A stretch of 64,000 bases of DNA from Tulasnella sp. 424 (lineage: Eukaryota > Basidiomycota > Agaricomycetes > Cantharellales > Tulasnellaceae): positions 157,704 to 221,703 of the forward strand of contig WSUB01000059.1 of NCBI GenBank assembly GCA_019633425.1, given 5' to 3'. The notes below the pieces were generated by a model, which saw only the letters and a list, made by a program, of their open reading frames with translations, did not search any database and was not told where the DNA came from. Of the stretch, positions 37,790 through 48,262 are shown in pieces (position 1 is the first letter of the stretch; every line of letters begins with the position of its first letter). The position numbers and the translations under genes are program-made.

Positions 37790-40700
37790 ATGACTACGAG
37801 CGATAGATCGACAATAGCCGACAGGCAGCCGGCCGCAAAGCCACCGGTGACTCCTGGTCGATTGCCCGGGACTCCGATGGACCCAAGACCTAGCGAGAGA
37901 ATCCAATCCTTGCAAAAAACAGTAGAAACAATCCTTAACGTAAGTCTGCTTCGTATATGCACGGTTTGGCGGTAACTGACCTTGGTCTAGGGCACCGAGT
38001 GGCCATCGGAATCGAAAGAGGCCGCGAAGGGCTTGCTAAGCACTGTCAGGTCCTCACCAGATATTCCCAACAACACCGCCAGTATTTCACGAGAGCTTCG
38101 GGACCTCGTCGAACGATATATACGGTGCGTTTGTTGCTCTGAAAAACAGTGGGTTTGCTCCAACGTTTCTCGATCAGAACCTTGGAGGACGTCCATTCAC
38201 GATTAAAGGATGCATCATCCAAGTCGGGGATGCAGAGATGGAAAATCCTCCAGCGTATCAAATCGGTGGCGTCTAACCGCTCAAGCAAGTGTACTCTACT
38301 CTTCCAAACCTGCCAAGACGATGTATCCAAAATTGTGATGGCTTTCAATGTACGTGAATGCGCTCCATTTCTGGACTCGCTCTGTCTCATCCAGCTTCTT
38401 GAAGGAGGGCTTGGAGACCGAACGGAAAAAGGGTGAGCAGAGTCGGGTTCGAGTCCTTCAGCTAGAGAAATCATGTCGTGTTTATTCAGAGCAAGATCTC
38501 GCGGCCTCTGGGGCACTTCCCGGACCACAGGCTCAGTTGACTATGGCACGCGGTGGGCAAGCGGCTGCAGCGCCTTTCGCCGCTCAAACAGCGCAAGGGA
38601 CTGGGTCGACCGATTCGACTCCCGGTGGATCCCCGACTCAACAGTCACCGTCCTCTGTCCACGAAGACATGGAATCTCGAATTAAGATCCGCGCAGAAGC
38701 TCTCACTATTGCCAGAAAGACTTTCAAAGGCGTTGAAATCGCATCTTGGTCCATTCCTGTGGTGGGGAACTTTGTTGCAGCCGCTGCTAAAGTGGGACTG
38801 GCATTCGTAGAAGCAATTCAAGTAGGTTAAAGTTGTACGTCATGCTCTGTGTTTCGTCCTGACGAAGGCATCTCAGACTATGGACAGCAACGACGATTTG
38901 GCAAAGGACTTGGGATCACAGACAGCCAAGCTGTCTACGCTTCTCTCAAAGTTTACAAAGAAACAGAACGAGAATGATGCGGAAGGGATCGTGGACCATA
39001 TCGGCGACTTACAGAAGTACGTGACTGTCACCCTTTGGAACAGTGTACTGAGACCTTCACCAGAGGCCTCCGGCACGTACACGATCAAGTAAAAGGGTGG
39101 AAGTCCTTAGGTCGCTTCGAGAAAGCCTTTCATTCTCGTGACCATGCAGAAGCGCTAAAGGGTTATCAAGGAAAGATCCAGACTGCGCTGGAAGAAATGC
39201 AAGTCAGTACAGCCCCAAATGGTGGCCAGGCAATGGTTGACTAAACTTGCTGGGGACCAGCTCCTAGCTGGCATCGACACTCGCAATATCGTAATTGAAC
39301 TCAGTCAGTTCCTTCAACTCCACGACACCGTACTTTTCTGACCCTGTTCCTCAGAACATAGTGAGGTGAAACAAGAGAGGCGCCGCCTCCTGGACCGACT
39401 TGGAGATGGAAACTATGGAGCACGAGGAAACGCTGTCGAGGATGTTACTTGCTTTCCGGGAACCAGAGTGGGGATATTGGAGCGAATCGACAAGTGGATA
39501 CGGGGTTCATCTCCTGATGATCGGGTGCTATGGATTCGCGGGATGGCTGGTCGAGGGAAGTCAACCATCGCTTCGACGGTGGTTTACAACTGGAATTGCC
39601 GAGCGTCGTGCGCGATCTTCCACTTCCGTCGCGGCCAAAGCACACCAAATACGCGCGTTGTTTGCGCTCTTGCAAGACAGTTAGGAACCAGCTTGGTTCC
39701 AGAGGTCAGAGATACAGTGCTCGAGAGTGTGCAGGAGAATGAGGACATCGCATACAAACGACTTGAAGATCAGTTCAAGACATTGTTTGTGACTTCACTA
39801 ACAAAGCTTGGCGATCAAAGCCACCCCATCCTCATTGCTGTTGACGCCCTTGACGAATGCGATGACCCAAAGGACGCCGTCGACTTTATCCGCCTGATTG
39901 GTCGACATTCGTCATCATTCCCCACCAACGTTAAATTCCTCCTGACATCTCGCCCAGAGGCCCATCTCCTGCGGGCTCTCCAACCAGGACAATGGCGCTC
40001 AGAGGACTTGGACATGGCTGTTGATGTGTCCCGTGACCTGGAGCGATTCATTCAACAAGCCTGTAAGCAAATCCGGGACTCAGACCCCGACGTTCCAAAG
40101 GACTGGCCTTCGTCCCAAGACGTCAGTGGTCTAGTGGAGATGTCGCAGGGTCTATTCCAGTGGACCCGTACAGCGATCACGTATATGCGCAGTGGGTCGC
40201 CCGTGGATCGATTACGGAGACTGCTGAAGAGTCCGTCGAAGTGGAGCGGGCTTGACGATTTGTACCACCAGATCCTCTCAAAGGCCTTCGATAGCCTCAA
40301 GCTGGACCTAGAACGAGAGGATCTATTACAGCGAGTGTTGGGAACCCTTGTAGTCGCGCCGTATTCGATCTCCCTCGAGGTCATTGCCGGCCTGTACGTT
40401 AATAACAAAATCTTCGAGGAGATGGACCAGGCAGACATCATCCTGTTCCTCCGCAAGGATGCGCTCGCCGACCTCCATTCCCTTTTGTTCATCCCAACAT
40501 CACCTAACGAGCCAATACGCCTGATGCACACTTCCATTCACGATCTTCTGATCAGCAAGCATCGATGCAAGCGGCAACCTTACTACATCGACATCACTCA
40601 CTATCATCAGCAGTTAGCAGGCCTGTGTCTCAGCACGATGCTCGGACATCTCAGGGAGAACACCTTCAACTTGTCTGACCTTTCAAAACCGAGCTCGGAG

Positions 40701-43096
40701 GTTCAGGACATTGCGGATCGGGAGGTGTCCAAGGCCGTTCTGTATTGCTGCCGATCGTGGTCCACTCACCTAACGGAGGGAATAAAGTGGCCGAACTCAG
40801 GCACCGATACTACTACTATAGAAGTCGATTTCAAAGTATTCAGCACGGAGAAGGTCATGTCCTGGCTTGAGGTTATGAGCTCAACCGGAGCTACGACCGA
40901 CGCGAATAGGATGGCAAAGCGTATGTACCAATGGCTCTTGGTGAGTATAACACACAAGTTCAACACTTTGAAGCGGGCCAGTGAGCTAACCGGAGCTCAT
41001 AGCAATGCCCCATTGAAGGATCCGAGTTCAGTTCACTTGCCACATTGTGGAATGATGTCCAGCGTTTCATCACCATGTTTTCGGAGCCCATTTCATTCGG
41101 ACCGCTCCATATTTATGCTTCAGCGCTCCCTCATTGTCCTGTGAAGACAGAAATATGGGAGCTATACGGCAAACAGGCGAAGGTCCGAACTCTAGAGGGC
41201 CAGGCTTCAGTTTGGCCAGCGAATCTCTGGACTCGATCGACCGGTTCCCCAGTGAACGCAGCTGCGTTCTCCCCGGATGGTAAGCTTCTAGCATGTGGAT
41301 TGGACGACAAGACCATTCAACTCTGGGATCCTCAGACCGGAACAGTGATTGGTGAACCACTCACGGGCCACAGCGGCTCGGTTAGGTCCGTCTGCTTCAC
41401 ACCCGATGGCAGGCGTCTGGCATCGGGATCGGACGACGAGACGATTCGATTATGGGATCCTCAGACCGGAATGACAGTCGGGGAGCCCCTCATTGGTCAC
41501 AGCGAGTCAGTGCAATCTGTCTGCTTCTCACCCGATGGGAAGCTTCTGGCATCCGGATCCGACGACGAGACGATTCGACTTTGGAATCTTGAGACAGGAA
41601 CGGCACTTGGTAAACCGCTCAGGGGTCACCATGATTGGGTTAGGGCCGTCTGTTTCTCACCCGATGGCACGCGCCTAGCATCCGGATCAGCTGACAAGAC
41701 CATTCGACTCTGGAACTCTCAGACCGGAACGGCGGTATGTGAACCGATCGAGGGTCACCGTGATTGGGTCAAGACCGTTTGCTTCTCACCCGATGGCAAG
41801 CTTCTGGCATCCGGATCCAATGACAACACAATTCGACTTTGGGATCCTCAGACCGGAACCGCGGTCGGTGAATCGCTCACTGGTCACGGTAACCGTGTCG
41901 TGTCCGTCTGTTTCTCGCCCACTGGCAAGCTTCTGGCATCCGGATCGTATGACAACACAATTCGACTTTGGGATCCTCAGACTGGAACCGCAGTCGGCGA
42001 GCCACTCAAGGGCCACAGTGGTGGGGTTAGTTCCGTCCGCTTTGCACCCGATGGCAGGCATCTGGCATCCGGATCCGATGACAACACAATTCGACTTTGG
42101 GATCCTCAGATCGGAATGACAGTTGCTGAGCCACTCACGGGTCACAAAAAGTCAGTTCAGTCCGTCTGCTTTTCACCCGATGGCAATTATCTGGCATCCG
42201 GATCTGGTGATGGAGCAGTTTGGCTTTGGGATTGTCAGACCGAAGCGATAGTTGGCGAACCACTCACGGGTCACAGCAAGTCGGTTGAGTTCGTCTGCTT
42301 CTCGCCCGATGGTCAGCTTTTGGCATCTGGCTCCGACGACAAGACAATTCGAATTTGGGATCCTCAGACTGGAACGGCGGTCGGGGAGCCCCTCACGGGT
42401 CATAGCGGCTCGGTTGTGTCCGTCTCCTTCTCATCCGATGGCAGGCTTATGGCATCCGGATCCGGCGACGAGACGATTCGACTTTGGGATCGTCACACCG
42501 GAACAGAGGTCGGTGAACCACTCAGGGGTCATGGACGCTGGGTTAACTCCGTCTGCTTCTCACCCGATGGCAGGGTTCTGGCATCCGGGTCCGACGACAA
42601 GACAATTCGACTTTGGGATCCTCAGACCGGAATGGCGGTTGGTGAGCCACTCAGGGGTCACAGTGATTGGGTTAGGTCTGTCTGCTTTTCACCCGATGGC
42701 AGGCATCTCGCATCCGGATCCGAAGATGAAACGGTTCGACTTTGGGACCCTCAGACCGGAACGGCGATAGGTGAACCACTCACAAGTCGGAGCGACTATG
42801 TGACGTCCGTCTGCTTCTCCTCCACTGGCAATCATATCATGGCAAATTATCGCTATGGCGGTTTTGCTGCGTGGGATGCCAACACACATCAGAGACTTGA
42901 CACCCCATCCGATCTTCTTGGATGTTCAACTGCAGAGTTTCAAGATCATTGGATAACAGTATTTTCCTCCCGCTTATTTTGGCTTCCTTCACCATACTGG
43001 GGCAATTCCGAATGTCAGGTTATCCTCTCTGGAAAGATACTAGTTGTCCTTGGTAATGAGAACCTTGCCTTTTTTGATGTTTCTCAGATAATCTAG
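37790..43096 (+). CDS. STAND NTPase of the NLR type: helical N-domain, NACHT, 13 WD40 repeats
   Basis: Fungal NLR-like regulator related to HET-E/HET-D and the NWD family. Exons begin at ATG 37790 (MTTSDRSTIADRQ). An N-terminal helical region includes ALTIARKTFKGVEIASWSIP, AAAAKVGLAFVEAIQ and DLGSQTAKLSTLLSKF, resembling the MLKL/HeLo-type bundles of basidiomycete NLRs. The linker motif CFPGTRVGILERIDKW leads into NACHT: Walker A WIRGMAGRGKSTIAS, Walker B LIAVDALDECDD, then FLLTSRPEAHLLRAL and a helical region. An intron at 40941-41002 joins MYQWLL to QCPIEGSEFSSLATLW. The WD40 array follows (41222-42830), then an approximately 80-residue tail to TAG at 43096. Some early exon phases around 38340-38520 are unresolved. 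Likely role: ligand-triggered oligomerisation in self/non-self recognition or immunity; this is inferred from the family. Confidence 0.87.
41222..42830 (+). repeat. WD40 tandem array, 129-bp unit
   Basis: Thirteen successive 43-codon units within the NLR gene. The core is VCFSPDGKLLASGSDDKTIR followed by LWDPQTGTAVGEPL; units 2-12 start with GH. The first lacks GH, and the last is degenerate (SRSDYVTSVCFSSTG). At the DNA level adjacent units share long runs such as CTGGCATCCGGATC. Differences concentrate in the residues following GH (SGSVR, SESVQ, HDWVR, RDWVK, GNRVV, SGGVS, KKSVQ, SKSVE, GRWVN, SDWVR) and around the SGS-D-D turn. Near-identity between units implies recent unit exchange or homogenisation. 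Confidence 0.9.
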
Positions 43097-43955
43097 CCCT
43101 GATTAGCTAGCCGTATAGCTGTGGTATTTCCTCCGATCACGATCCTTGCTCTATTGACATGCGATTGATTTGTTATACAATTCGGGTTGCTCATTCTTCA
43201 CGTCTAACCGAATCGAAGTTGCCGCATCCGAGAAACATGAGTTGTAATCCAATTTCATTCACCTAATCGATATCAGACTTCCGTGACGTTTGAGATCCTA
43301 AGGAACTCTTGAGCTTTCCCATTCTGTTCCCAATTTGCCGTCTGCCGTCTTCCGCTTTAGATGGAACTGTGGACTGAAAGGCATAGATTACCCCTGTTTC
43401 GGTCGTGGGTCTACACCCGTGCGGCTCGGGCTCACGTTGAGACCACCAGAATACCAGCGTCGGTCTCGAAAGACACTTGTCTCACCGGAAATTTGGCAGT
43501 GCGAGTGTACGCCCCCGCTCGTCAAACGGTACGAACGAACAGAGTTATCAGCATCTCCCACATAAGAGAAATGAACTTTAACCATTATTATCTAAAATCT
43601 CACTCGCACGAGAACACCTTACATGTAAGCCCGTCAAAACGCCCATCCCGCGTCCGTCGGTCTCGCCACTCTGCTAGAGTCAAGCTACACTAACCCTCAG
43701 CTCTGCTCCAAGCCCTTTAGTATCCATACATAGCACCTAGCAGGAAGCAGCACCGCGAATAATTAATACCTCAACGCGTCCTTGCCCTCCATTAGTAAGT
43801 GTATTTGCGATCAGCTACCAGGATACAAGCTGGCCAATGAACCAATACCTTCCGCCACAGAAAATCCACAAGTGATCCGCCCGTAGTAGTAGTACCCGAA
43901 TGCTGACTAGCGAGCACGAAAAGGAACGAGGAGCCCATACACCATCGTCAACTCC
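43097..43955. other. 3' flank of the NLR gene, no gene recognised
   Basis: Short open frames at 43335-43693 lack motifs. This stretch has no counterpart in unit 2, so it belongs to the NLR-containing segment that is unique to unit 1. Confidence 0.45.
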
Positions 43956-45970
43956 TAACCATGAGTTATGTTCTCTACACCATCGACAGCACCCACAGAA
44001 TCGTCCCTCTCATCGAACCGATCATACGAAACCGGCGACGAGACTTCAAACTCTCCGCGTTCTCCAGTTGGTTCCTCGGTGTACATCCCCATTTGTGCAA
44101 TCGGCTCGGAAGCCATCTTCTTATGCACGCCCTTCGACCCCGATGATCCACTCCCGCTGCTTCTCTTGCTAGTCGTCGCTCAATCCAGAACGTTACTACT
44201 TCTTCAAACTGTCTTCACGCCTCGTCAAAGACGATATCGCCGTGGAGACCTTCGTCCCAGCGTGCTGATCAACAGACGAAGTAATCGTATCGAAAGTGTT
44301 GACTCGAACATGCCGGGGACGAGAAAACGTCTTCAAAGGCGACTCCATCGTTCCCTCCGTAACCATCCTGGCGTTGTTCATCGCGGGACTGCTGGACGTC
44401 GAACGATTCCGTACCATCGCGTTGGCGGCATCGCAAGCACAGCCGCACCCAAGCTCGCCATCCGGCTCGGTTCGACTTTAACCAGGACCCTTCCTCTGCC
44501 TTCCGAGGTGGGGACCTTAGCGGATTCCTACGAACAAGTCAGGACCGGAGCGAACTTCTTCGCACCGACGGTTCCTCGGCTCGCTTGTCTTTGTCGAGCC
44601 GTGGTTCGAAGCTGGGGAGGCTGGAGATGTGGCCTTGTCCACGGGTACGACTTTCACCGAAGTACCAGTATCTATGCGAGTCTGGGATATCAGGAGGACC
44701 CGTCCCAGCTGAAGCGGCAGTTTCCATCCTCGCTGCACCAGGTCGTCTCGGCAGGTGGAATAGGTATCGGTGCTGCCGGCGGAACCGGGTACGTCGAAGG
44801 GAAGGAGGAGGTAAGATAACCATAAACGTTTTCGCTCCTCAGCCGTCCGCTGCTGTAGCACTGAGGTGCGCGTTATCCTCGGTGTGATCATTGGCGTTCC
44901 CGAGCATGATGATCCTGCCGCGTGTGGGTGAGCTGAGAATCCGTCGGACTAGTTACGCCACTGTTCGTTCCCGTCCACGTCGCAGGAACGTCCCCCGACC
45001 TTCCACTAACGCAATCTCCCTAAAGGCATCGGAAGGCAATAACCCTTCACCCGTTCCGAGGCTCTGCGAGCTTGGCGGCTCTGGGGGTGGTTTGTCGCAG
45101 GAACCGTGCGGTAGATCACCGCGACTGGAGCGGTTCCAGGACGTGGTAGAGGTGGAGGTAAATATTGCTTGTAAAGGTACTCTGATTCTGGATGCCCTCC
45201 TTTGGCCGGTTGTGGGTCGTGGAACACGGCTAGATCCAAACGCGTACTTCCTTTCGGACAGCGGACCGATGACTCCAGGAAAGTCGTTGAAGCTCGAGAT
45301 TGACGAACTGAAGCTCGCAAGCCGGAGGGGACGCGGAGAGGTAGTAGGGAGGTCTACGTGTCGTCGCGGCGGGAACCCGGACAAACGCGGAGGCCGAGGG
45401 TGCAGGGTTTTCTGTGTCGGTTCATGTAGAGAAGATACGATTATCGTGGTTTTAAAGGTGGCGGAGGAGAAATTGGGTTGGGATCTTCAGGCGCACGAAC
45501 GAGGCTGCGGACGTTCCACGACGAGTCGGACCTGTCGCGACCCATTCGCTCGCCAGCTTGGGAGCACACCGCGGAATTAAGCCGTAGTAGTATGCTCTTG
45601 GAAAGCTTGAGGCCTGTGGCTGCTCGAGCTAGGTGAAGCTGGATGACGGAGTGTACGGCGTATTTCGGTTTCCCGCTCCCCGAGGTTAAGTTCGGTTTGG
45701 CTCTTCGAGAATGAAGCGAGCAGTGTCTTGTTTAGGCTTACGGGCGTCCTTTCTCCCCATCGACGCATGTATTGCTTAATTAACCTCGCACGTTCCCCTG
45801 CCCTAGGACCAGAGTCCGAGTCGCCATCGGCTACGACCGAGCATATGAGGATACCTCTCGCTGCCGGTCTTCCCGCTAAGGTAATCCTCGTCTGAAATCG
45901 ATGTTTTCCGCGCCCGGGGGGGGGGGAGCTTGTTCTTGTTCGGTAGATGAATTGGGTACGATGCTGGTCG
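43956..45970. repeat. Conserved unresolved block, unit 1 copy
   Basis: Matches 51896-53906 over its full length with scattered substitutions and small indels. Shared landmarks include TTCTCCAGTTGGTTCCTCGG, TCGCCGTGGAGACCTT, GTCTTCAAAGGCGACTCCAT, TCGGCTCGCTTGTCTTTGTC, CTGGAGCGGTTCCAGGACGT and a poly-G tract near 45918. Both strands have moderately long open frames, but the longest frame in one copy is shifted or closed in the other, so I cannot tell which strand, if any, codes. The minus strand would give a Ser/Pro/Arg-rich, disordered-looking product. It may be a gene relic carried by the segmental duplication. Confidence 0.6.
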
Positions 45971-46539
45971 TTGGACGCTGGTGGGTATGAGTCGGCGTCT
46001 GCATCGGGGCTCTCGTCGTCGGCCGCCATCTCTTCGTTTCTCTGCACCGCTTGGTCGATTTCCACAAGTCTCTCCTCGTCCATGGTTCAAAAGAGGACTC
46101 CGAGGGAGTACGCTCTCGACATCGGGTGCGTTGGTAGTGATGTGCAACTCATCGTCGAGGTACGTCTGCATGAGTTGGGGGCGTTTGATGACGCGTCGGA
46201 ATGTGGAGTCGATCCGGATGACCATGGGAGAAAAGTTCGACAGAAGTGGCGAGGGTGTTGAATCGGGGCCGGTTGAGGATGAGGACGACCGGAGAGGCGC
46301 TGGTACGAGGGTCGGGAGGATGAGACACGCGTACGAAGGAAGCGGAAGGGAAGACTCCCACTAAGCCCGGTTGGCGAGACGATGCTTGCGTAACGCGTCA
46401 TAGGAGCGTCAGGAGCCGTTGGCGGTGTCAGATTGGGATCGTATGCAAGTCCATCTGCCCATCCACCACGTGCAGGTTGGGTTTGCGAAGTCGGTGGGAG
46501 AATTTGGGACGCATGTTGAGCTTTTGAAGCGTTCGAAAC
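45971..46539. other. Unit 1 segment between the conserved block and repeat B
   Basis: Replaced in unit 2 by unrelated AT-rich sequence. Minus-strand frames here include MVIRIDSTFRRVIKRPQ and an overlapping frame in 46087-46662; neither has a recognisable domain. They could be the 5' part of the unresolved conserved block if that block codes on the minus strand. Confidence 0.35.
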
Positions 46540-48262
46540 TCGATTTAAGATATTAATATTGGTAGCGGAATGGTCTTGAGGGTTGAGGTGCTTGACCTGG
46601 GAATTGATTGCGGCGGGGACGATGGAACAAAACGACGTGAAGAAGTATACAATCAAAGTCACTGAAACCCTTTAGCGGTGGTGAGAGAGCAGTAAGCGGA
46701 GATTCATAAGCCTGGGTGGTGGAGATGCTTCTATACGTACGGGTGGATGAGAGGGTGTAGGTCAGGGGTGGGCGGAGTGGGGGAAATGAAGACGGTCCGG
46801 ACTGATATTAGTACTAGGTTGAATGCAGGTATGCCGAGAATAGAGAGACAAGCAAAGCGAGCTTGAGCGAGTCAACTTGGAAAAGAAACCTTGGACTTGT
46901 TTGTGAGGTTTTTGCGTCCATGGTCTGACTTGGGATACGGTGGCCGATCCGGCGGAGGGAAGGAGAGAAATGGCATGGACAACAAAGTGCCCAAGTCAAC
47001 TTTTGGCGTGCCAGGCGATTAGACGTCCCCTGTGAAAGTGGGAACTCACCAACAAGACAACATCTGCATTGACGATGTCATGGTCATGTGAATGATCCAG
47101 ACAACGATGGAGGACAAGGACAGAGAGAGAGAGAATCTCGATTTGACCACAACAAACGGCCTTAAGGGCGTTAAGACCTGGCAAGACTGAGACCCTTAGG
47201 TACAAACATACGTAAGCACGTAGGGGTGAAAAGACAAGCAAGAGGGATGAGACGTCCAGAAGGGGGGGGGGGGTTTCGAGGCGGAGGACGAGGACAGTTC
47301 AACGAGGCAGTGTTGTCATTGACCCGGTAATTACCGGTCAGTCAAATGGATGGGGTCAGAGGGGGTTTCAATTGACCGAACTGACCCCCGTTTTGACCCT
47401 TTTTGACCCCATTTTGACCCCCACCAAAGCTCTGACTCGACACGCCGATCCCCCAGTAAAGCTCAGGCTATGTATCAATCTATGCAGTGAGAAATTACTA
47501 TTTATCTTCGTCTCCCGTATTTGTGCGTCTCGACCCGTATACCGCTTCCTCCTTCCCAAAACATCCCGACTCGGACATTTTCGGTTATCTAATAGCCAGG
47601 CACTGACCTCTTTTTGACCTCCACCGAAGTTCGCTGCCCAATTGACCTATCGAACTGACCCATTTTGACCCCAATTGACTGACCCATTTTGAATTGACCG
47701 CGACATCACTGCAACGAGGCACTGTCAGAAGCCCAACCGAACTTCGACGCTTGTCCGCGCCTTCAGGTGGTTACTGGTGCCGCTGAAGTTGCACCCGACG
47801 CTTCAATGGGACGAGACAAACCTCTCTGCCGGGCATCCCTTTGAAAAGATGCCTTCATTACCGAGTTTGGCGAATGCTGTGCCCTAAGCCAAGTGGCGGC
47901 GCTTGAAGCTGATGCTGAAGTTGAGTGCTACAGAAAAGCTAGCGCCGTACAGATAACGCCAGCTTGATCCTTCAGGCTTTACCGTGACGTTCCTCGCGGA
48001 CGGTTACTCAAATTGGCTGGGTTGATCGTGCCCAAGAAAGTACAGAAATACTTAGTATACCTGAACTATGGTACGAGAGACCGTTGATTTCTTCTACACC
48101 AGGCAGGGGTGGCTAACGGATGACAAAAAACGGACTACATAGTACAGGCGCTGTGGCTAATGAAACGTAGTACATGGAAGTTTTAGACTTCACCCATACA
48201 ACGAAATTTTACTCCAACGAAAACAAAAGTTCAGTTTAATCTCCAATTCATCCATTAACCCA
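46540..48262. repeat. Dispersed repeat copy B, left edge of duplicated unit 2
   Basis: From about 46600 to 47110 it matches copy C (55620-56120). From about 46890 to 47300 and again from 47712 it matches copy A (32826-33338). The interruption at 47308-47711 is a hAT-like MITE. A second interruption of about 280 bases (roughly 47862-48143) relative to copy A has no duplicated flank that I can see. On the minus strand copies B and C share a reading frame starting MDAKTSQTSPRF/MDARTLQISPRL, then a hydrophobic run LKLALLVSLFSAY, suggesting a decayed secreted-protein gene, but both are closed soon after. Confidence 0.6.
47308..47711. mobile_element. 404-bp hAT-like MITE with 8-bp target duplication
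   Basis: The left end reads CAGTGTTGTC and the right end is its imperfect inverse (…GACATCACTG, that is CAGTGATGTC on the other strand). Internally both ends carry GGTCAGTCAA in opposite orientation, followed by many TTGACC or GGGTCAAAA motifs, as in hAT subterminal regions. The flanks are exact 8-bp copies of CAACGAGG at 47300-47307 and 47712-47719. Eight-base duplications and CAGTG-type ends are hallmarks of hAT elements. The insertion lies in dispersed repeat B, whose copies A and C are uninterrupted at this point. No transposase is encoded. Confidence 0.85.

Noticed and set aside
41493..42770. Repetitive alternative frames on both strands (Ser/His/Pro-rich)
   Set aside because: Shadows of the WD40 array; the repeats are in register only with the NLR frame.
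41222..42830. Regularly spaced repeats that could suggest a CRISPR array
   Set aside because: The repeats code for WD40 blades in one continuous frame, have no unique spacers of array type and lie in a eukaryotic gene.
43968..44819. 283-residue plus-strand frame in the unresolved block
   Set aside because: The paralogous block at 51896-53906 does not keep this frame, and the composition is not domain-like.
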